A stretch of DNA of 64,000 bases, taken from the NCBI GenBank assembly GCA_035373625.1, contig DAOSNS010000001.1:248001-312000 (forward strand), given 5' to 3'. Within the stretch, counting starts at the first letter, position 1. Every line of letters begins with the position of its first letter. A program made the position numbers and the translations under genes. The notes under the pieces were generated by a model. That model worked only from the letters and a program-made list of their open reading frames with translations, was not told the DNA's origin and searched no databases. Origin of the DNA: DSWT01 sp035373625. GTDB lineage: Bacteria > Chloroflexota > Anaerolineae > B4-G1 > SLSP01. This document shows positions 55,726-64,000 of this stretch, in pieces.

Positions 55726-55828
55726 AACTATCAGCAATTTCTTGGATTGTTCACAGATGACCCTGCTACACTTCACACTGGAGTTCACAGGAGTCAATTG
55801 TCAACTGACCACTTTAAGGAGGAGCTGC

Positions 55829-57466
55829 ATGTTGAAAAAGAAACTATGGTGGATTGTGCCGTTGATTCTGATTCTGGCCGGTGGAGGCTACTTTGCCTAT
55901 CGCACATGGTTTGCGCCGAAAGCTGCCGCGCAAACGACGGAAGAAGTGCAAACGGCCACCGTGACCGTGGGTGACATCTCCATCACTGCGACAGGCTCTG
56001 GACAACTGGTGGCTTCAGATCAGGCCAACCTGGCGTTCAGCACCGCCGGCGTTTTGAAAGAACTGTTCGTCGAAGTCGGCGATGAAGTGAAAGCCGGCGC
56101 CATCCTCGCCCGCATAGACGATACGGATGCGCGTCAGAATGTCGCCGCTGCTGAAGTGCAGGTGATGCAGGCCGAACAGGCATTGGCACTGGCCCAGGCG
56201 CAGGCCGAACTGGCCGTGCTTCAGGCGCAGGCCAACCTGGATGCTGCGCAGACTGCGCTGGATGAGCTGCTCAATTGGGAACCCGACGAAGAGGCTGTTG
56301 CCCTTGCCCAGGCGAATTTGACCAGTGCCCAGATGGCTTACAAAAACGCGCTGGCAAAAGCCGGCGTGGATCAAACCCTTTCTGCGCGGATCAGCCTGGA
56401 GCAGGCCATCGAGAGCCTCAAGAATGCCCAGGAAAGCTATGCCTCGGCAATGAGTCCTGACCGCGATTGGGAGAAGGACATCGAAACCACCCGCGCGAAC
56501 GCGGCAAACGCTGTGTACAAGGCTCAGCAAAACCTTGAGGTCGCCCAAAACAACTACAAACTGACTGTGATCAACAACACCAACTCCGATATCCAAAGCG
56601 CCAAAGCACAACTTCTGAACGCTCAAAAAGCCCTGGAAGAGGCGCAAACCCCGCCCGACGATGCCGAAATCACCGCCGCACAGATTAAGGTTCAACAGAT
56701 GGCCCTGGCGTTGGAACAGGCGAAGCTGGCGGCCACCGACCTCGGCGATAGCACGACCCCCGCTACCCGCGAGGCCGAATTGGCTTTGGAACAGGCGCGC
56801 CTTAAGCTGGCAACCGCAAAGGAGACCCTGGAAGGCACTACCCTGGTCGCACCGTTCGACGGCACGGTGACCGCCGTGAATTGTAAGCCGGGGGACACCT
56901 GCAATGGCACGGCCATCGTCCTGCAGAACTTGGGCACGCCGGTTCTGCAATTCTGGATCGAAGAGGCCGATATGAGCAGTGCGGTCAAAGGCAATCCGGT
57001 ACGCATCGTTTTTGAGGCCCTGCCCGATTATGAATACAACGGCGAGATTTACCGCGTGGACCCGGTATTGACTACCGTAGGCGGTACATCCGCCGTTCAA
57101 CTATGGGCCACGGTCAACACCACCGAACATCCGGTGAAATTGCTTGCCAATATGAATGCCGATGTTGAAATTGTGGCCGGTGAGGCGTTGAACGCCCTGC
57201 TTGTGCCGGTGCAGGCGCTGCGTCAATTGGACAACGGCCGGTATGCCGTCTTTGTCAAGAAATCGAACGGTGAGCTGGAAATGCGTACTGTGGAGATCGG
57301 GCTGATGGATGCCGTCAACGCCGAAGTCAAATCCGGCCTGGAACGTGGTGAGGTTGTGACGTTGAGCGAGCAAACCTCATCCGGCACGACCATTCGCTCC
57401 ACCATTGACACGCAGACACCCGCCGAAATGCCGCCAATGGGTGGCTTTGGTGGCCCGATGCCCTAA
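55829..57466 (+). CDS. MacA/HlyD-like membrane-fusion (periplasmic adaptor) protein
   Basis: Connects an ABC exporter to the outside. The 545 residues start with an N-terminal anchor helix (LWWIVPLILILAGGGYFAYR). The lipoyl half-motif is GVLKELFVEVGDEVKAGAILARID. A long coiled-coil hairpin rich in Ala/Gln (about 110-315, AQAELAVLQAQANLDAAQTA) follows. The second lipoyl half is LVAPFDGTVTAVNCKPGD, then a beta-barrel domain and a membrane-proximal domain, and a Met/Gly/Pro-rich end. AAGGAGG stands 7 nt before the ATG at 55829. It is followed at short distance by the ATPase and permease of the same exporter. In Chloroflexota, which are monoderm-like, the partner outer channel may be missing. Confidence 0.9.
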   Translation: MLKKKLWWIVPLILILAGGGYFAYRTWFAPKAAAQTTEEVQTATVTVGDISITATGSGQLVASDQANLAFSTAGVLKELFVEVGDEVKAGAILARIDDTDARQNVAAAEVQVMQAEQALALAQAQAELAVLQAQANLDAAQTALDELLNWEPDEEAVALAQANLTSAQMAYKNALAKAGVDQTLSARISLEQAIESLKNAQESYASAMSPDRDWEKDIETTRANAANAVYKAQQNLEVAQNNYKLTVINNTNSDIQSAKAQLLNAQKALEEAQTPPDDAEITAAQIKVQQMALALEQAKLAATDLGDSTTPATREAELALEQARLKLATAKETLEGTTLVAPFDGTVTAVNCKPGDTCNGTAIVLQNLGTPVLQFWIEEADMSSAVKGNPVRIVFEALPDYEYNGEIYRVDPVLTTVGGTSAVQLWATVNTTEHPVKLLANMNADVEIVAGEALNALLVPVQALRQLDNGRYAVFVKKSNGELEMRTVEIGLMDAVNAEVKSGLERGEVVTLSEQTSSGTTIRSTIDTQTPAEMPPMGGFGGPMP

Positions 57467-57478
57467 AGTGCAAGGGGG

Positions 57479-58213
57479 ATGATGATGAGCGATGCACTGA
57501 TCGAAGTTCAAGGCTTGACGAAGGTTTATGGCAAAGGTGCAGTGGCCATCAGCGCTCTGCGGGGGATAGATGCCAGGGTCGAAAAAGGTGAATTCGTGGC
57601 CATCATGGGGCCTTCGGGTTCGGGAAAATCAACTCTGATGAACATCTTGGGTTGCCTGGATCGGCCCACCGAAGGTGTCTATATCCTCGATGGCGAAGAT
57701 GTCAGCCAGTTGGACAAGAACGAACTGGCGCGTGTACGCAACCAGAAAATCGGCTTCATCTTCCAGTCTTACAACCTGTTACCGCGTCTGAACGCCGTTA
57801 AAAATGTTATGCTTCCCCTGCTTTACAGCCGCGACAACGGTCAGAGCGATGACGAGCACTACCGACGAGCTGTCGCGGCACTGGAGGCGGTGGGCCTGGG
57901 CGACCGTCTGCACCACAAACCGAACGAACTTTCCGGCGGACAGCAACAGCGTGTAGCGATCGCGCGCGCGCTCATCAACAACCCGGCCATCATCCTGGCC
58001 GACGAACCCACCGGCAATCTGGACACACGCGCAGCAACGGACATCATGCAAATCTTGCGCCAGTTGCACGCTAACGGTGCCACCATCGTTATGGTCACGC
58101 ACGAATTGGACATCGCCGAGTATGCTCAGCGTGTGATCTACCTGCGCGACGGGCAAATTGTCTCCGACCGCGAGCACGCCCGGGCAATTGCCCATTTGCA
58201 TAACGGAGAGTAA
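57479..58213 (+). CDS. ABC exporter ATPase (MacB/LolD type)
   Basis: The 244-residue nucleotide-binding subunit: Walker A GPSGSGKSTLMN (about 40), Q-loop in IGFIFQSYNLLPRL, signature LSGGQQQRVAIARAL, Walker B IILADEPTGNLD and the H-loop in MVTHELDIAEYA. The YNLL and EPTGNLD words are typical of the MacB/LolD branch. Three Met codons in a row open the frame; GGGGG precedes. It works with the permease encoded 14 nt downstream and the adaptor upstream. Confidence 0.95.
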   Translation: MMMSDALIEVQGLTKVYGKGAVAISALRGIDARVEKGEFVAIMGPSGSGKSTLMNILGCLDRPTEGVYILDGEDVSQLDKNELARVRNQKIGFIFQSYNLLPRLNAVKNVMLPLLYSRDNGQSDDEHYRRAVAALEAVGLGDRLHHKPNELSGGQQQRVAIARALINNPAIILADEPTGNLDTRAATDIMQILRQLHANGATIVMVTHELDIAEYAQRVIYLRDGQIVSDREHARAIAHLHNGE

Positions 58214-58227
58214 TCCTGGAGGTGAAG

Positions 58228-59451
58228 ATGAGCTTTGCAAAAACGTTAAAAGTCGCCTGGGAAGGGCTGATGATGAACAAAGTGCGCTCGTTCTTGACGA
58301 CCCTCGGCGTGATTATCGGCGTTGCTGCGGTCATCATCATGCTGGCGGTGAGCGCCGGCGCCGAAGCCGACATTGCCGATCAGATCAACGCGCTGGGCGC
58401 AAACTTGATTATGGTGATGCCGGCATTTCAGCGCGCCGGGCCGGGGATGGGCGGTGGCAATATGGCCCGTCTCACCTACGCCGACCTGGTCACGATCCGC
58501 GACAACATTACCGGCATCAACGGCGTGTCGGCGGAACAAAACACCACTCAGGATGTCAAGGGCGGCGATGCGACCCTATCCGACATCTCCATTGTCGGCA
58601 CGACATCGGGCTTCGTCAACGTCCATGATTACCGTGTAGCTCAGGGACGCTTCATCACCGATCAGGACAACGACCGCGTTAACAAGATTGCCGTGTTGGG
58701 ATATGACATCGCCCAGGAGCTGTTCGGCGATACGAACCCCGTGGGAAAATCCGTGACCATCGGCAAGGTCAAATGTACGGTCGTCGGCGTGATGAAAGAA
58801 AAAGGCGTGGTGGGCACCACAGACTACGACAACCGGATTTATGTCCCTATCACCCTGGTCTTTAAGAAATTCATCAACGCTCGCTTTGGTGGGACGGCTT
58901 TGCGGGTGGTCTATGTCTCGGCGGAAAGCAAAGAGGCCATGGACGATGTGATGAAACAGTTGAACGTCCTCTTGATGCAAATTTTGGGTACCGATGCTTC
59001 CGCGCCCGGCTTTATGATGACGACCCAAGACAGCATCATCAACATGCGTGCTTCGACAACCGAAACTTTCCGCAATCTGCTGGCATGGGTGGCGGCGGTT
59101 TCGCTGGTGGTCGGTGGGATCGGCATTATGAACATCATGCTGGTTAGCGTCACCGAACGCACGCGTGAAATCGGCCTGCGGCAGGCCCTGGGTGCACGTC
59201 CCCGCGATGTGCAACTGCAATTTCTGCTTGAGGCCGTCATGCTGAGTCTGCTCGGCGGGCTGATAGGCATCTTTGGGGGTGTGGGGGGCGCGTGGCTCTT
59301 CAATGTACTGGGTTCTATGCGCACCGTCCTGGTGCCCGGTTCTATCCCGCTCTCCTTTGGCGCGGCGGCAGCCGTCGGTATTTTCTTCGGCTACTACCCG
59401 GCGACCCAGGCGGCGAAACTTGATCCCATCGTGGCATTGCGACATGAGTAG
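58228..59451 (+). CDS. MacB/FtsX-type ABC permease
   Basis: The 407-residue membrane subunit. The first helix is VRSFLTTLGVIIGVAAVIIMLA. A large extracytoplasmic MacB core domain (about 50-270) follows. Three C-terminal helices include WVAAVSLVVGGIGIMNIMLVSV and the motif TERTREIGLRQALGARPRDVQLQ (residue order TREIGLRxALGA), which touches the ATPase. The end DPIVALRHE is the usual FtsX-fold end. GGAGG is 6 nt before the ATG at 58228. Mechanotransmission-type export of peptides, lipoproteins or antibiotics is the family role. Confidence 0.93.
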   Translation: MSFAKTLKVAWEGLMMNKVRSFLTTLGVIIGVAAVIIMLAVSAGAEADIADQINALGANLIMVMPAFQRAGPGMGGGNMARLTYADLVTIRDNITGINGVSAEQNTTQDVKGGDATLSDISIVGTTSGFVNVHDYRVAQGRFITDQDNDRVNKIAVLGYDIAQELFGDTNPVGKSVTIGKVKCTVVGVMKEKGVVGTTDYDNRIYVPITLVFKKFINARFGGTALRVVYVSAESKEAMDDVMKQLNVLLMQILGTDASAPGFMMTTQDSIINMRASTTETFRNLLAWVAAVSLVVGGIGIMNIMLVSVTERTREIGLRQALGARPRDVQLQFLLEAVMLSLLGGLIGIFGGVGGAWLFNVLGSMRTVLVPGSIPLSFGAAAAVGIFFGYYPATQAAKLDPIVALRHE

Positions 59452-59469
59452 GTATATGGAGGAGTGAGA

Positions 59470-61143
59470 ATGAAACAAGGTCGTTTTCAACGCAAGATTT
59501 TACCGTTGATTTTCGTTTTGGTGCTTATTGCCGTGAGTGGTTGCCGGCAATCAACGGCAGCCGAAACGACTTCGGCAACCGCCGAGGCAGCAGTCTACAC
59601 GGGCGCGCTGCGCACGGATTACGAGAATGCGCTTGATGTGACCGGTCAGCTCGCGTTGGGCATACTGCGTTTGGAAGGCACCGAGAACGCTGTGACGGCA
59701 GAACAGGCCGCCCAGTTGCTCCCCTTGTGGAAGACGTTACAGGGCAGCACGGTCACCACTCAGGCCGAGCGGTATGCGGTGATAAAACAGATCGAGGCCC
59801 TGTTGACCAGCGCCCAGATCGGCGCCATTACTGCCATGCAGCTCACCGAGGCCGACGCGCAAGCCTGGTTTCAGGAACAAGGGCCGGCGATGATCGCGCC
59901 CGGCGGACAAATGCCCGCCGGCGGTATGGGATTTTCGGGTCAGGGGAATGTTCCAACGATGTCCGAAGAAGAACGTGCCGCTATGCGTGAACGTTTCCAG
60001 AATATGACCGAAGAACAGCTCGCACAATTGCAGGCGCAGTTCAGACAGGGGGGCGGACGTCCGACCGGCGACGGCAATGCATGGGGGGGCAGTGCCGGTG
60101 CTCCAACCGGCGCAGGCAGCGGCGCGGCAAGCCGTGTCTCCGGCCTGCTGACCCTCGCCGTGGTCAACTTGCTGACCGAACGTAGCGGTGAAACTCCGGG
60201 GACGGCTGTGCCATCCGCCGAGCCTCGAGCAACCACGGCCATCACGCCCACCGCGACGGCCTCAGCGACTCCCACGGCAACACCGACACCCATAGCGCGC
60301 GTTACCCTTGTCCCCTGGCGCACACGTGAAGCTCAGGGGACATCAACGCCAACCCCGTCTACCTCTACGTCATCGGCGACGAACGACACATCCCCTGTTG
60401 TGGCCACGGCATCCACACAACCGACACCGCAGGCTGCCACGGCGGCACAAGCGACCACGGTGATCCAGAACGCGCTGACCCAGAAACCGGATACCGATCC
60501 CGGTCCACCGCTCACCGTTGAAGTCACGACCAATTACGCAGAACCCAATCCACTGCTTGAAGGGGGACTGATCTACAAAGTTGCCGGTTTTATCCACAAC
60601 CCCACGGACGCGACCTATGCCGTGACCGCCGTGCACGTCACGTTTTTCGACGCCGGTGGATTTCGGGGGGCCTTCTACGCTTTCCCCATGCGCCCCGGCC
60701 AACGTGGCATCCAGGGGGAATGGATCTGGCACGGCGCTATGGAAGCCGAAACAAGCTGCGGTCTCCTGGGGCCGGGGGAATCCTGCCCGTTCACAGCCGA
60801 GATCGCCGGGCAGGATATGGCTTCCTTCCTGGTGCACCCCGACGCAGAAGTGGCAGAATGGCATGAAGCGGTAAGTGTGACGTTAAGGGATATAAAAGTC
60901 GCGGATACCGGCACAAATTACCTGCGCATCAACGGTGTGGCGACGAACCCCAACCCCTATCCCATCAAAAATATCGTCATCTCCGGCCTGCTATTGGATG
61001 ACCACGGGCAGATGGTGAGCATGGGCACGGGGGCGGTGCCTTCCATTGTGGCAGGTGGCTCCGCGAGCTTCGAGATCTACATCGAAAAGAAGGCTTATGC
61101 GAGCTATCAGCTTCACGCGCGGGCCGAACAGGACGCGAAGTAA
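59470..61143 (+). CDS. Lipoprotein with FxLYD-like domains, fourth gene of the export operon
   Basis: A 557-residue lipoprotein. The signal peptide ends in LIAVSGC (lipobox). Residues 30-200 are helical and rich in Gln/Glu/Met (MTEEQLAQLQAQFRQGGGRP). A Thr/Pro/Ala-rich linker (about 235-325) follows. The C-terminal 230 residues form two beta domains resembling FxLYD modules: GLIYKVAGFIHNPTDATY with VTAVHVTFFDAGG, and YLRINGVATNPNPYPIKNI with VISGLLLDDHG. The function is not known. Short distances in the operon suggest it is the cargo, or an outside helper, of the MacA/MacB-like exporter. GGAGG precedes the ATG at 59470. Confidence 0.7.
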   Translation: MKQGRFQRKILPLIFVLVLIAVSGCRQSTAAETTSATAEAAVYTGALRTDYENALDVTGQLALGILRLEGTENAVTAEQAAQLLPLWKTLQGSTVTTQAERYAVIKQIEALLTSAQIGAITAMQLTEADAQAWFQEQGPAMIAPGGQMPAGGMGFSGQGNVPTMSEEERAAMRERFQNMTEEQLAQLQAQFRQGGGRPTGDGNAWGGSAGAPTGAGSGAASRVSGLLTLAVVNLLTERSGETPGTAVPSAEPRATTAITPTATASATPTATPTPIARVTLVPWRTREAQGTSTPTPSTSTSSATNDTSPVVATASTQPTPQAATAAQATTVIQNALTQKPDTDPGPPLTVEVTTNYAEPNPLLEGGLIYKVAGFIHNPTDATYAVTAVHVTFFDAGGFRGAFYAFPMRPGQRGIQGEWIWHGAMEAETSCGLLGPGESCPFTAEIAGQDMASFLVHPDAEVAEWHEAVSVTLRDIKVADTGTNYLRINGVATNPNPYPIKNIVISGLLLDDHGQMVSMGTGAVPSIVAGGSASFEIYIEKKAYASYQLHARAEQDAK

Positions 61144-61441
61144 CCGTTGATCTGGGTGCATTTCAACGTGGGGGCAAAAGCCAGAAGACCAACCGTTGAT
61201 TTAACAGAATAGAGTATAATTGTGGTATGATTTGGAATAAGTAGCTCTCTGGGATTGGGCGAGGTTATGAATAAGGGTGTGACGTGTACCCCCGGCTCTA
61301 GCCGGGACCTCTGCTCAATCTACAATAAAGCAATTTAGAGGCACGCAAGACCGGCTGAAGCCGGTGGTATGTATACACCCCAGCTTTAGCCGGTCCCTTT
61401 GCCAGTCTACAATAAAGCAATTTGGAGGCATACACACGGTA
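61144..61441 (+). other. Intergenic region with duplicated 25-bp element and CCGGCT/AGCCGG hairpins
   Basis: TATAAT occurs at about 61214 with a TTGATT about 13 nt before it, a poor but possible promoter for the protease. Further on are the hairpin words and the two 25-bp copies described separately. No gene is seen. Confidence 0.5.
61319..61430 (+). repeat. 25-bp direct repeat with hairpins upstream of the HtrA gene
   Basis: TCTACAATAAAGCAATTT plus AGAGGCA or GGAGGCA at 61319-61343 and 61406-61430 (one mismatch, 87-bp step). CCGGCTCTAGCCGG, ACCGGCTGAAGCCGGT and CAGCTTTAGCCGG stem words precede or separate them. The second copy supplies the GGAGG ribosome-binding site of the HtrA gene. Confidence 0.85.
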
Positions 61442-62650
61442 ATGAAATCATCTAAAGTGGGCTTGTTTGTCTTGATTCTGAGCATAGTCATCACAAGCCT
61501 GGGCTGTGCTCTGACCAATTTACCGACATTAACCCCCATGCCGACCGCGACTGCAACGCCCGTCCCGCCCACACCGACCCCTTTGCCGCCGTTGGTGACG
61601 CCCGTGCCCGGAGCGCTGGCGGATGAGACTGCGGCGCTTCTGGCCTTGCAATCGCGCATCATCGCCGTCTACAAGGCGGCCAGTCCATCTGTGGTCAACA
61701 TCACCAACCGCAGTTACGCCTACAGCATCTTCGGGCAGGTGATCCCACAAGAAGGGAGTGGTTCCGGCTTTGTTTATGATACCGAAGGCCACATCATCAC
61801 CAACTACCACGTCATCGAAAACGCCGAGGAGCTACTGGTCACATTCAGCACCGGCAAGGTGTACGTCGCCGAAGTTGTCGGCGCGGACTCGAAGAACGAT
61901 CTGGCCGTAATTCGCGTGGACGCCGGCGCCGATCTGCCGGCGCCGCTGCCTCTTGGCAATTCGAGCGCGTTGGAAGTGGGGCAATTTGTCCTGGCGATAG
62001 GGAACCCATTCGGCCTGGAACAAACGTTGACTACCGGCGTCATCAGTGCCCTGGGGCGGGTGATCGAAAGCGAAGACGGTTTCATCGGTGAAGCGATTCA
62101 GACCGACGCGGCCATCAATCCCGGCAACTCCGGCGGCCCCTTGCTCGACCTTGACGGACGCGTCGTCGGCGTCAACTCGCAGATCGTGAGCACGAGCGGT
62201 TCTTCGGCAGGCATCGGTTTTGCCGTCTCGGCGGATACCGTCAAGCGCGTCGTGGTGGAACTGATTGCCCGTGGCTACTATCCCCATCCGTGGGTCGGCG
62301 CGGACATGGTAGCTTTGACCCCATCCATTGCGGACTGGTTCCGCAAGGCCGGGATGAATGTCCCGGTAGATAGCGGCCTTTTGGTGCTTGAAGTGACACG
62401 GGGCGGTCCGGCAGCCAATGCGGGAATTCGTGGTGGCACGCGCATTGTGCGTATGGGACGTTACCAGGTGCCCGTCGGCGGTGACATCATCATCGCGGCC
62501 GACGGACAGCCGATTACCGACATGAAAGCCTGGACCGTCTACCTCGAAACGCAAAAGAAGATCGGTGATACCGTACAGGTCACCATTCTTCGTGATGGCC
62601 AAGAGCAGGTTGTGTCTGTTGTGCTTGAGGAACAGCCATCTGGACGCTAA
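61442..62650 (+). CDS. HtrA/DegP-like serine protease lipoprotein with PDZ domain
   Basis: Envelope quality-control protease, 402 residues. The signal peptide MKSSKVGLFVLILSIVITSL ends in a lipobox (SLGC), so it is anchored outside the membrane, followed by a Thr/Pro linker. The trypsin-like triad is His in ITNYHVIENA (about 122), Asp in KNDLAVIRVDA (about 153) and Ser in NPGNSGGPLLDLDG (about 228). One PDZ domain covers about 295-395 (GGPAANAGIRGGTRIVRMG). The ATG at 61442 has GGAGG upstream; the longer frame from 61364 would remove the signal peptide. It stands between an export operon and a sensor kinase, as part of an envelope-related group. Confidence 0.93.
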   Translation: MKSSKVGLFVLILSIVITSLGCALTNLPTLTPMPTATATPVPPTPTPLPPLVTPVPGALADETAALLALQSRIIAVYKAASPSVVNITNRSYAYSIFGQVIPQEGSGSGFVYDTEGHIITNYHVIENAEELLVTFSTGKVYVAEVVGADSKNDLAVIRVDAGADLPAPLPLGNSSALEVGQFVLAIGNPFGLEQTLTTGVISALGRVIESEDGFIGEAIQTDAAINPGNSGGPLLDLDGRVVGVNSQIVSTSGSSAGIGFAVSADTVKRVVVELIARGYYPHPWVGADMVALTPSIADWFRKAGMNVPVDSGLLVLEVTRGGPAANAGIRGGTRIVRMGRYQVPVGGDIIIAADGQPITDMKAWTVYLETQKKIGDTVQVTILRDGQEQVVSVVLEEQPSGR

Positions 62651-62685
62651 AACGAGGGCAATCATTCAAACGAGGGATTACCTGT

Positions 62686-64000
62686 ATGTTCAAGAGATTA
62701 AGAGAACTCCGCGAAGCCTATAACCACTTCTGGCATCGCAAGAGCCTGCGGCGCAGAATTTTGACCATGGCGGTGCTGCCGGTCGTCTTTGTGCAGATTG
62801 CTGTGGGTGCCCTCACGTTCTTCACCTATGGACGGGCGACCACCCGCCTGCTGGTTGAACGCGACCGTGAACTGGCACGCCTGATGGCAAATCAGCTCAG
62901 CGCGATTCTGACCGAGAATCGGCGTAACCGCGTCTTTTTCAACGATAAGGTGATTGTCGCTCCAACAGAATCTCCTGAAGGTTTTCCCGTCACGATGGGA
63001 TTTATGATGGGGACGCCGGATGAGGTGCTCAGAGTATTTCTGGACCCCTCCGGCGTTGTTGTGATGACCGTCCCCGAACGCCCTGATCTGGTCGGGCAGG
63101 ACTGGTCGAGCCGCGATTATGTCCGCAAAGTGTTGGAAACCGGTGAGCCTTTCATCTCGGACATTATCGGCGGCCCGGAGATGGAGACGGAGTTCATCGC
63201 CAGCGTGATGCCCGTGACCGATAACGAAGATGTTCTCAGCGGCTTAACCGTTGAACTCATGCCCTGGAAACCCGGCGGACAAAATCGCTACAACGAGTCC
63301 ATTGTGCAACTGCTACAACTGGATGCTGGAGCCAGTGTTTACCTGGTAGATAGCCATGGGCGCGTCATCTATCACTCCAATCCCGCCTACATCGGCGCCG
63401 ACTTTTCCTCGCAGTTGGTAGTAGAGTTAGTCCTAAAGGGTGAAGCCAACGCCGTGCGGGTTGAAAACATCATGGGACGTGAGACGATTTCCAGTTTTGC
63501 CGCCATTCCCAACACCAACTGGGGGCTGATCCTCGAAGATGACTGGCACACCCTCACCCGCGATATGCGCGCCTTCCAGCCACTGCTGATCCTGCTCCTG
63601 CTGGCAGGCGTGGTGGCGCCTGCAATTATGATTGTCAGTGGTATCAAACATGTCACGTTACCTATCGAGGAGCTGACGGCTGCAACGCAGGAAGTGGCAT
63701 CCGGTGGATTCAATCGTGTGATCAAAGTTTCCACCGGCGATGAGATCGAGGCGCTGGCGAAACAATTCAACATGATGTCGGCGCGTCTGCGGGAGTCCTA
63801 CGCCAATCTGGAACGGCGTGTGGCCGAACGCACGGCGGAGCTGGCAGCGGCGAAAGAGGCGGCCGAAGCGGCCAATCGTGCCAAGAGTGCCTTCCTGGCG
63901 AACATGAGCCACGAACTGCGCACGCCGCTCAACGCGATCCTGGGATATGCCCAGCTCATGGCCCGCGACACCCACATCACCGCCACGCAACGGGAGTACC
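62686..64000 (+). CDS. CACHE-type sensor histidine kinase (3' partial)
   Basis: The frame opens at an ATG 35 nt after the protease gene and is still open at the window end (438 codons seen). A membrane helix (ILTMAVLPVVFVQIAVGALT) is followed by a large outer sensor of the dCACHE kind (about 45-300), with VFLDPSGVVVMTVPERPD and YLVDSHGRVIYHSNP as its two ligand-pocket-type strands. A second helix (LLILLLLAGVVAPAIMIVSG) leads to a HAMP domain (LPIEELTAATQEVASGGF), a coiled coil and the start of HisKA with the phosphorylated His in NMSHELRTPLNAI. The missing part should hold the ATPase and perhaps a receiver. The signal is unknown. Confidence 0.9.
   Translation, partial: MFKRLRELREAYNHFWHRKSLRRRILTMAVLPVVFVQIAVGALTFFTYGRATTRLLVERDRELARLMANQLSAILTENRRNRVFFNDKVIVAPTESPEGFPVTMGFMMGTPDEVLRVFLDPSGVVVMTVPERPDLVGQDWSSRDYVRKVLETGEPFISDIIGGPEMETEFIASVMPVTDNEDVLSGLTVELMPWKPGGQNRYNESIVQLLQLDAGASVYLVDSHGRVIYHSNPAYIGADFSSQLVVELVLKGEANAVRVENIMGRETISSFAAIPNTNWGLILEDDWHTLTRDMRAFQPLLILLLLAGVVAPAIMIVSGIKHVTLPIEELTAATQEVASGGFNRVIKVSTGDEIEALAKQFNMMSARLRESYANLERRVAERTAELAAAKEAAEAANRAKSAFLANMSHELRTPLNAILGYAQLMARDTHITATQREY

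Overview
The window looks like chromosome from a Chloroflexota (Anaerolineae-like) bacterium. The base composition is GC-rich. Two secreted proteins (2-2290 and 43306-47295) end in the hydrophobic-basic tail FLPLV/FLPLI plus basic residues that I associate with Chloroflexota exported proteins. Intergenic spaces are full of short low-complexity repeats. One scaffold gap of 100 N lies at 28369-28468. Taxonomy is inferred from these traits only; no rRNA or tRNA gene was recognised.

Layout. (1) 1-13.1 kb is a plus-strand carbohydrate block: the end of a parallel beta-helix surface protein, an FGGY sugar kinase, a Nif3-like protein, a putative TIM-barrel glycosidase, a CPBP membrane protease, a GH43-GH3 fusion and an (alpha/alpha)6-type glycosidase. 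(2) 13.2-29.6 kb is a defence island. It starts after an orphan ribosome-binding site and start codon and a truncated DUF4143-type ATPase. It carries a DrmD-like SNF2 helicase, a four-helix-bundle protein, a large Eco57I-type adenine methyltransferase, an OLD-type ATPase/TOPRIM nuclease, an AbiEi/AbiEii pair with its own operator, and a giant DEAD/H helicase with DUF1998 and a nuclease-like C-terminus. It ends against the last 40 codons of a CehA/McbA-like hydrolase. The set recalls class 1 DISARM but has a fused helicase/DUF1998 protein and no PLD gene. Many genes of the island carry in-frame GGGAGAGC-type purine or pyrimidine tracts. (3) 29.6-43.1 kb is mixed housekeeping: nitrilase, PlsY, glycosyltransferase 2, MFS transporter, a GH12-like lipoprotein, flavodoxins, GNAT, a SIMPL protein with a Pho-box-like promoter, a PL22-like beta-propeller, homoserine dehydrogenase, and two membrane coiled-coil proteins, one with a helix-hairpin-helix domain.

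(4) 43.2-53.3 kb holds a large secreted beta-propeller protein, a malic enzyme, a double GxxExxY protein inside a repeat-bounded cassette, trehalose synthase, the debris of a VapBC module and PdxA. (5) 53.4-64 kb is an envelope module: a minus-strand histidine kinase/response regulator pair, diverging from a MacA/MacB-like export operon with a lipoprotein, then an HtrA lipoprotein protease and a CACHE-type histidine kinase that runs off the end. The divergent promoter region carries four 7-bp boxes at exact 11-bp steps, a good candidate operator for the response regulator.

The points most worth a second look are the DISARM-like island with its mosaic methyltransferase and in-frame purine tracts, the GxxExxY cassette with inverted ends, and the two phased-repeat operators.
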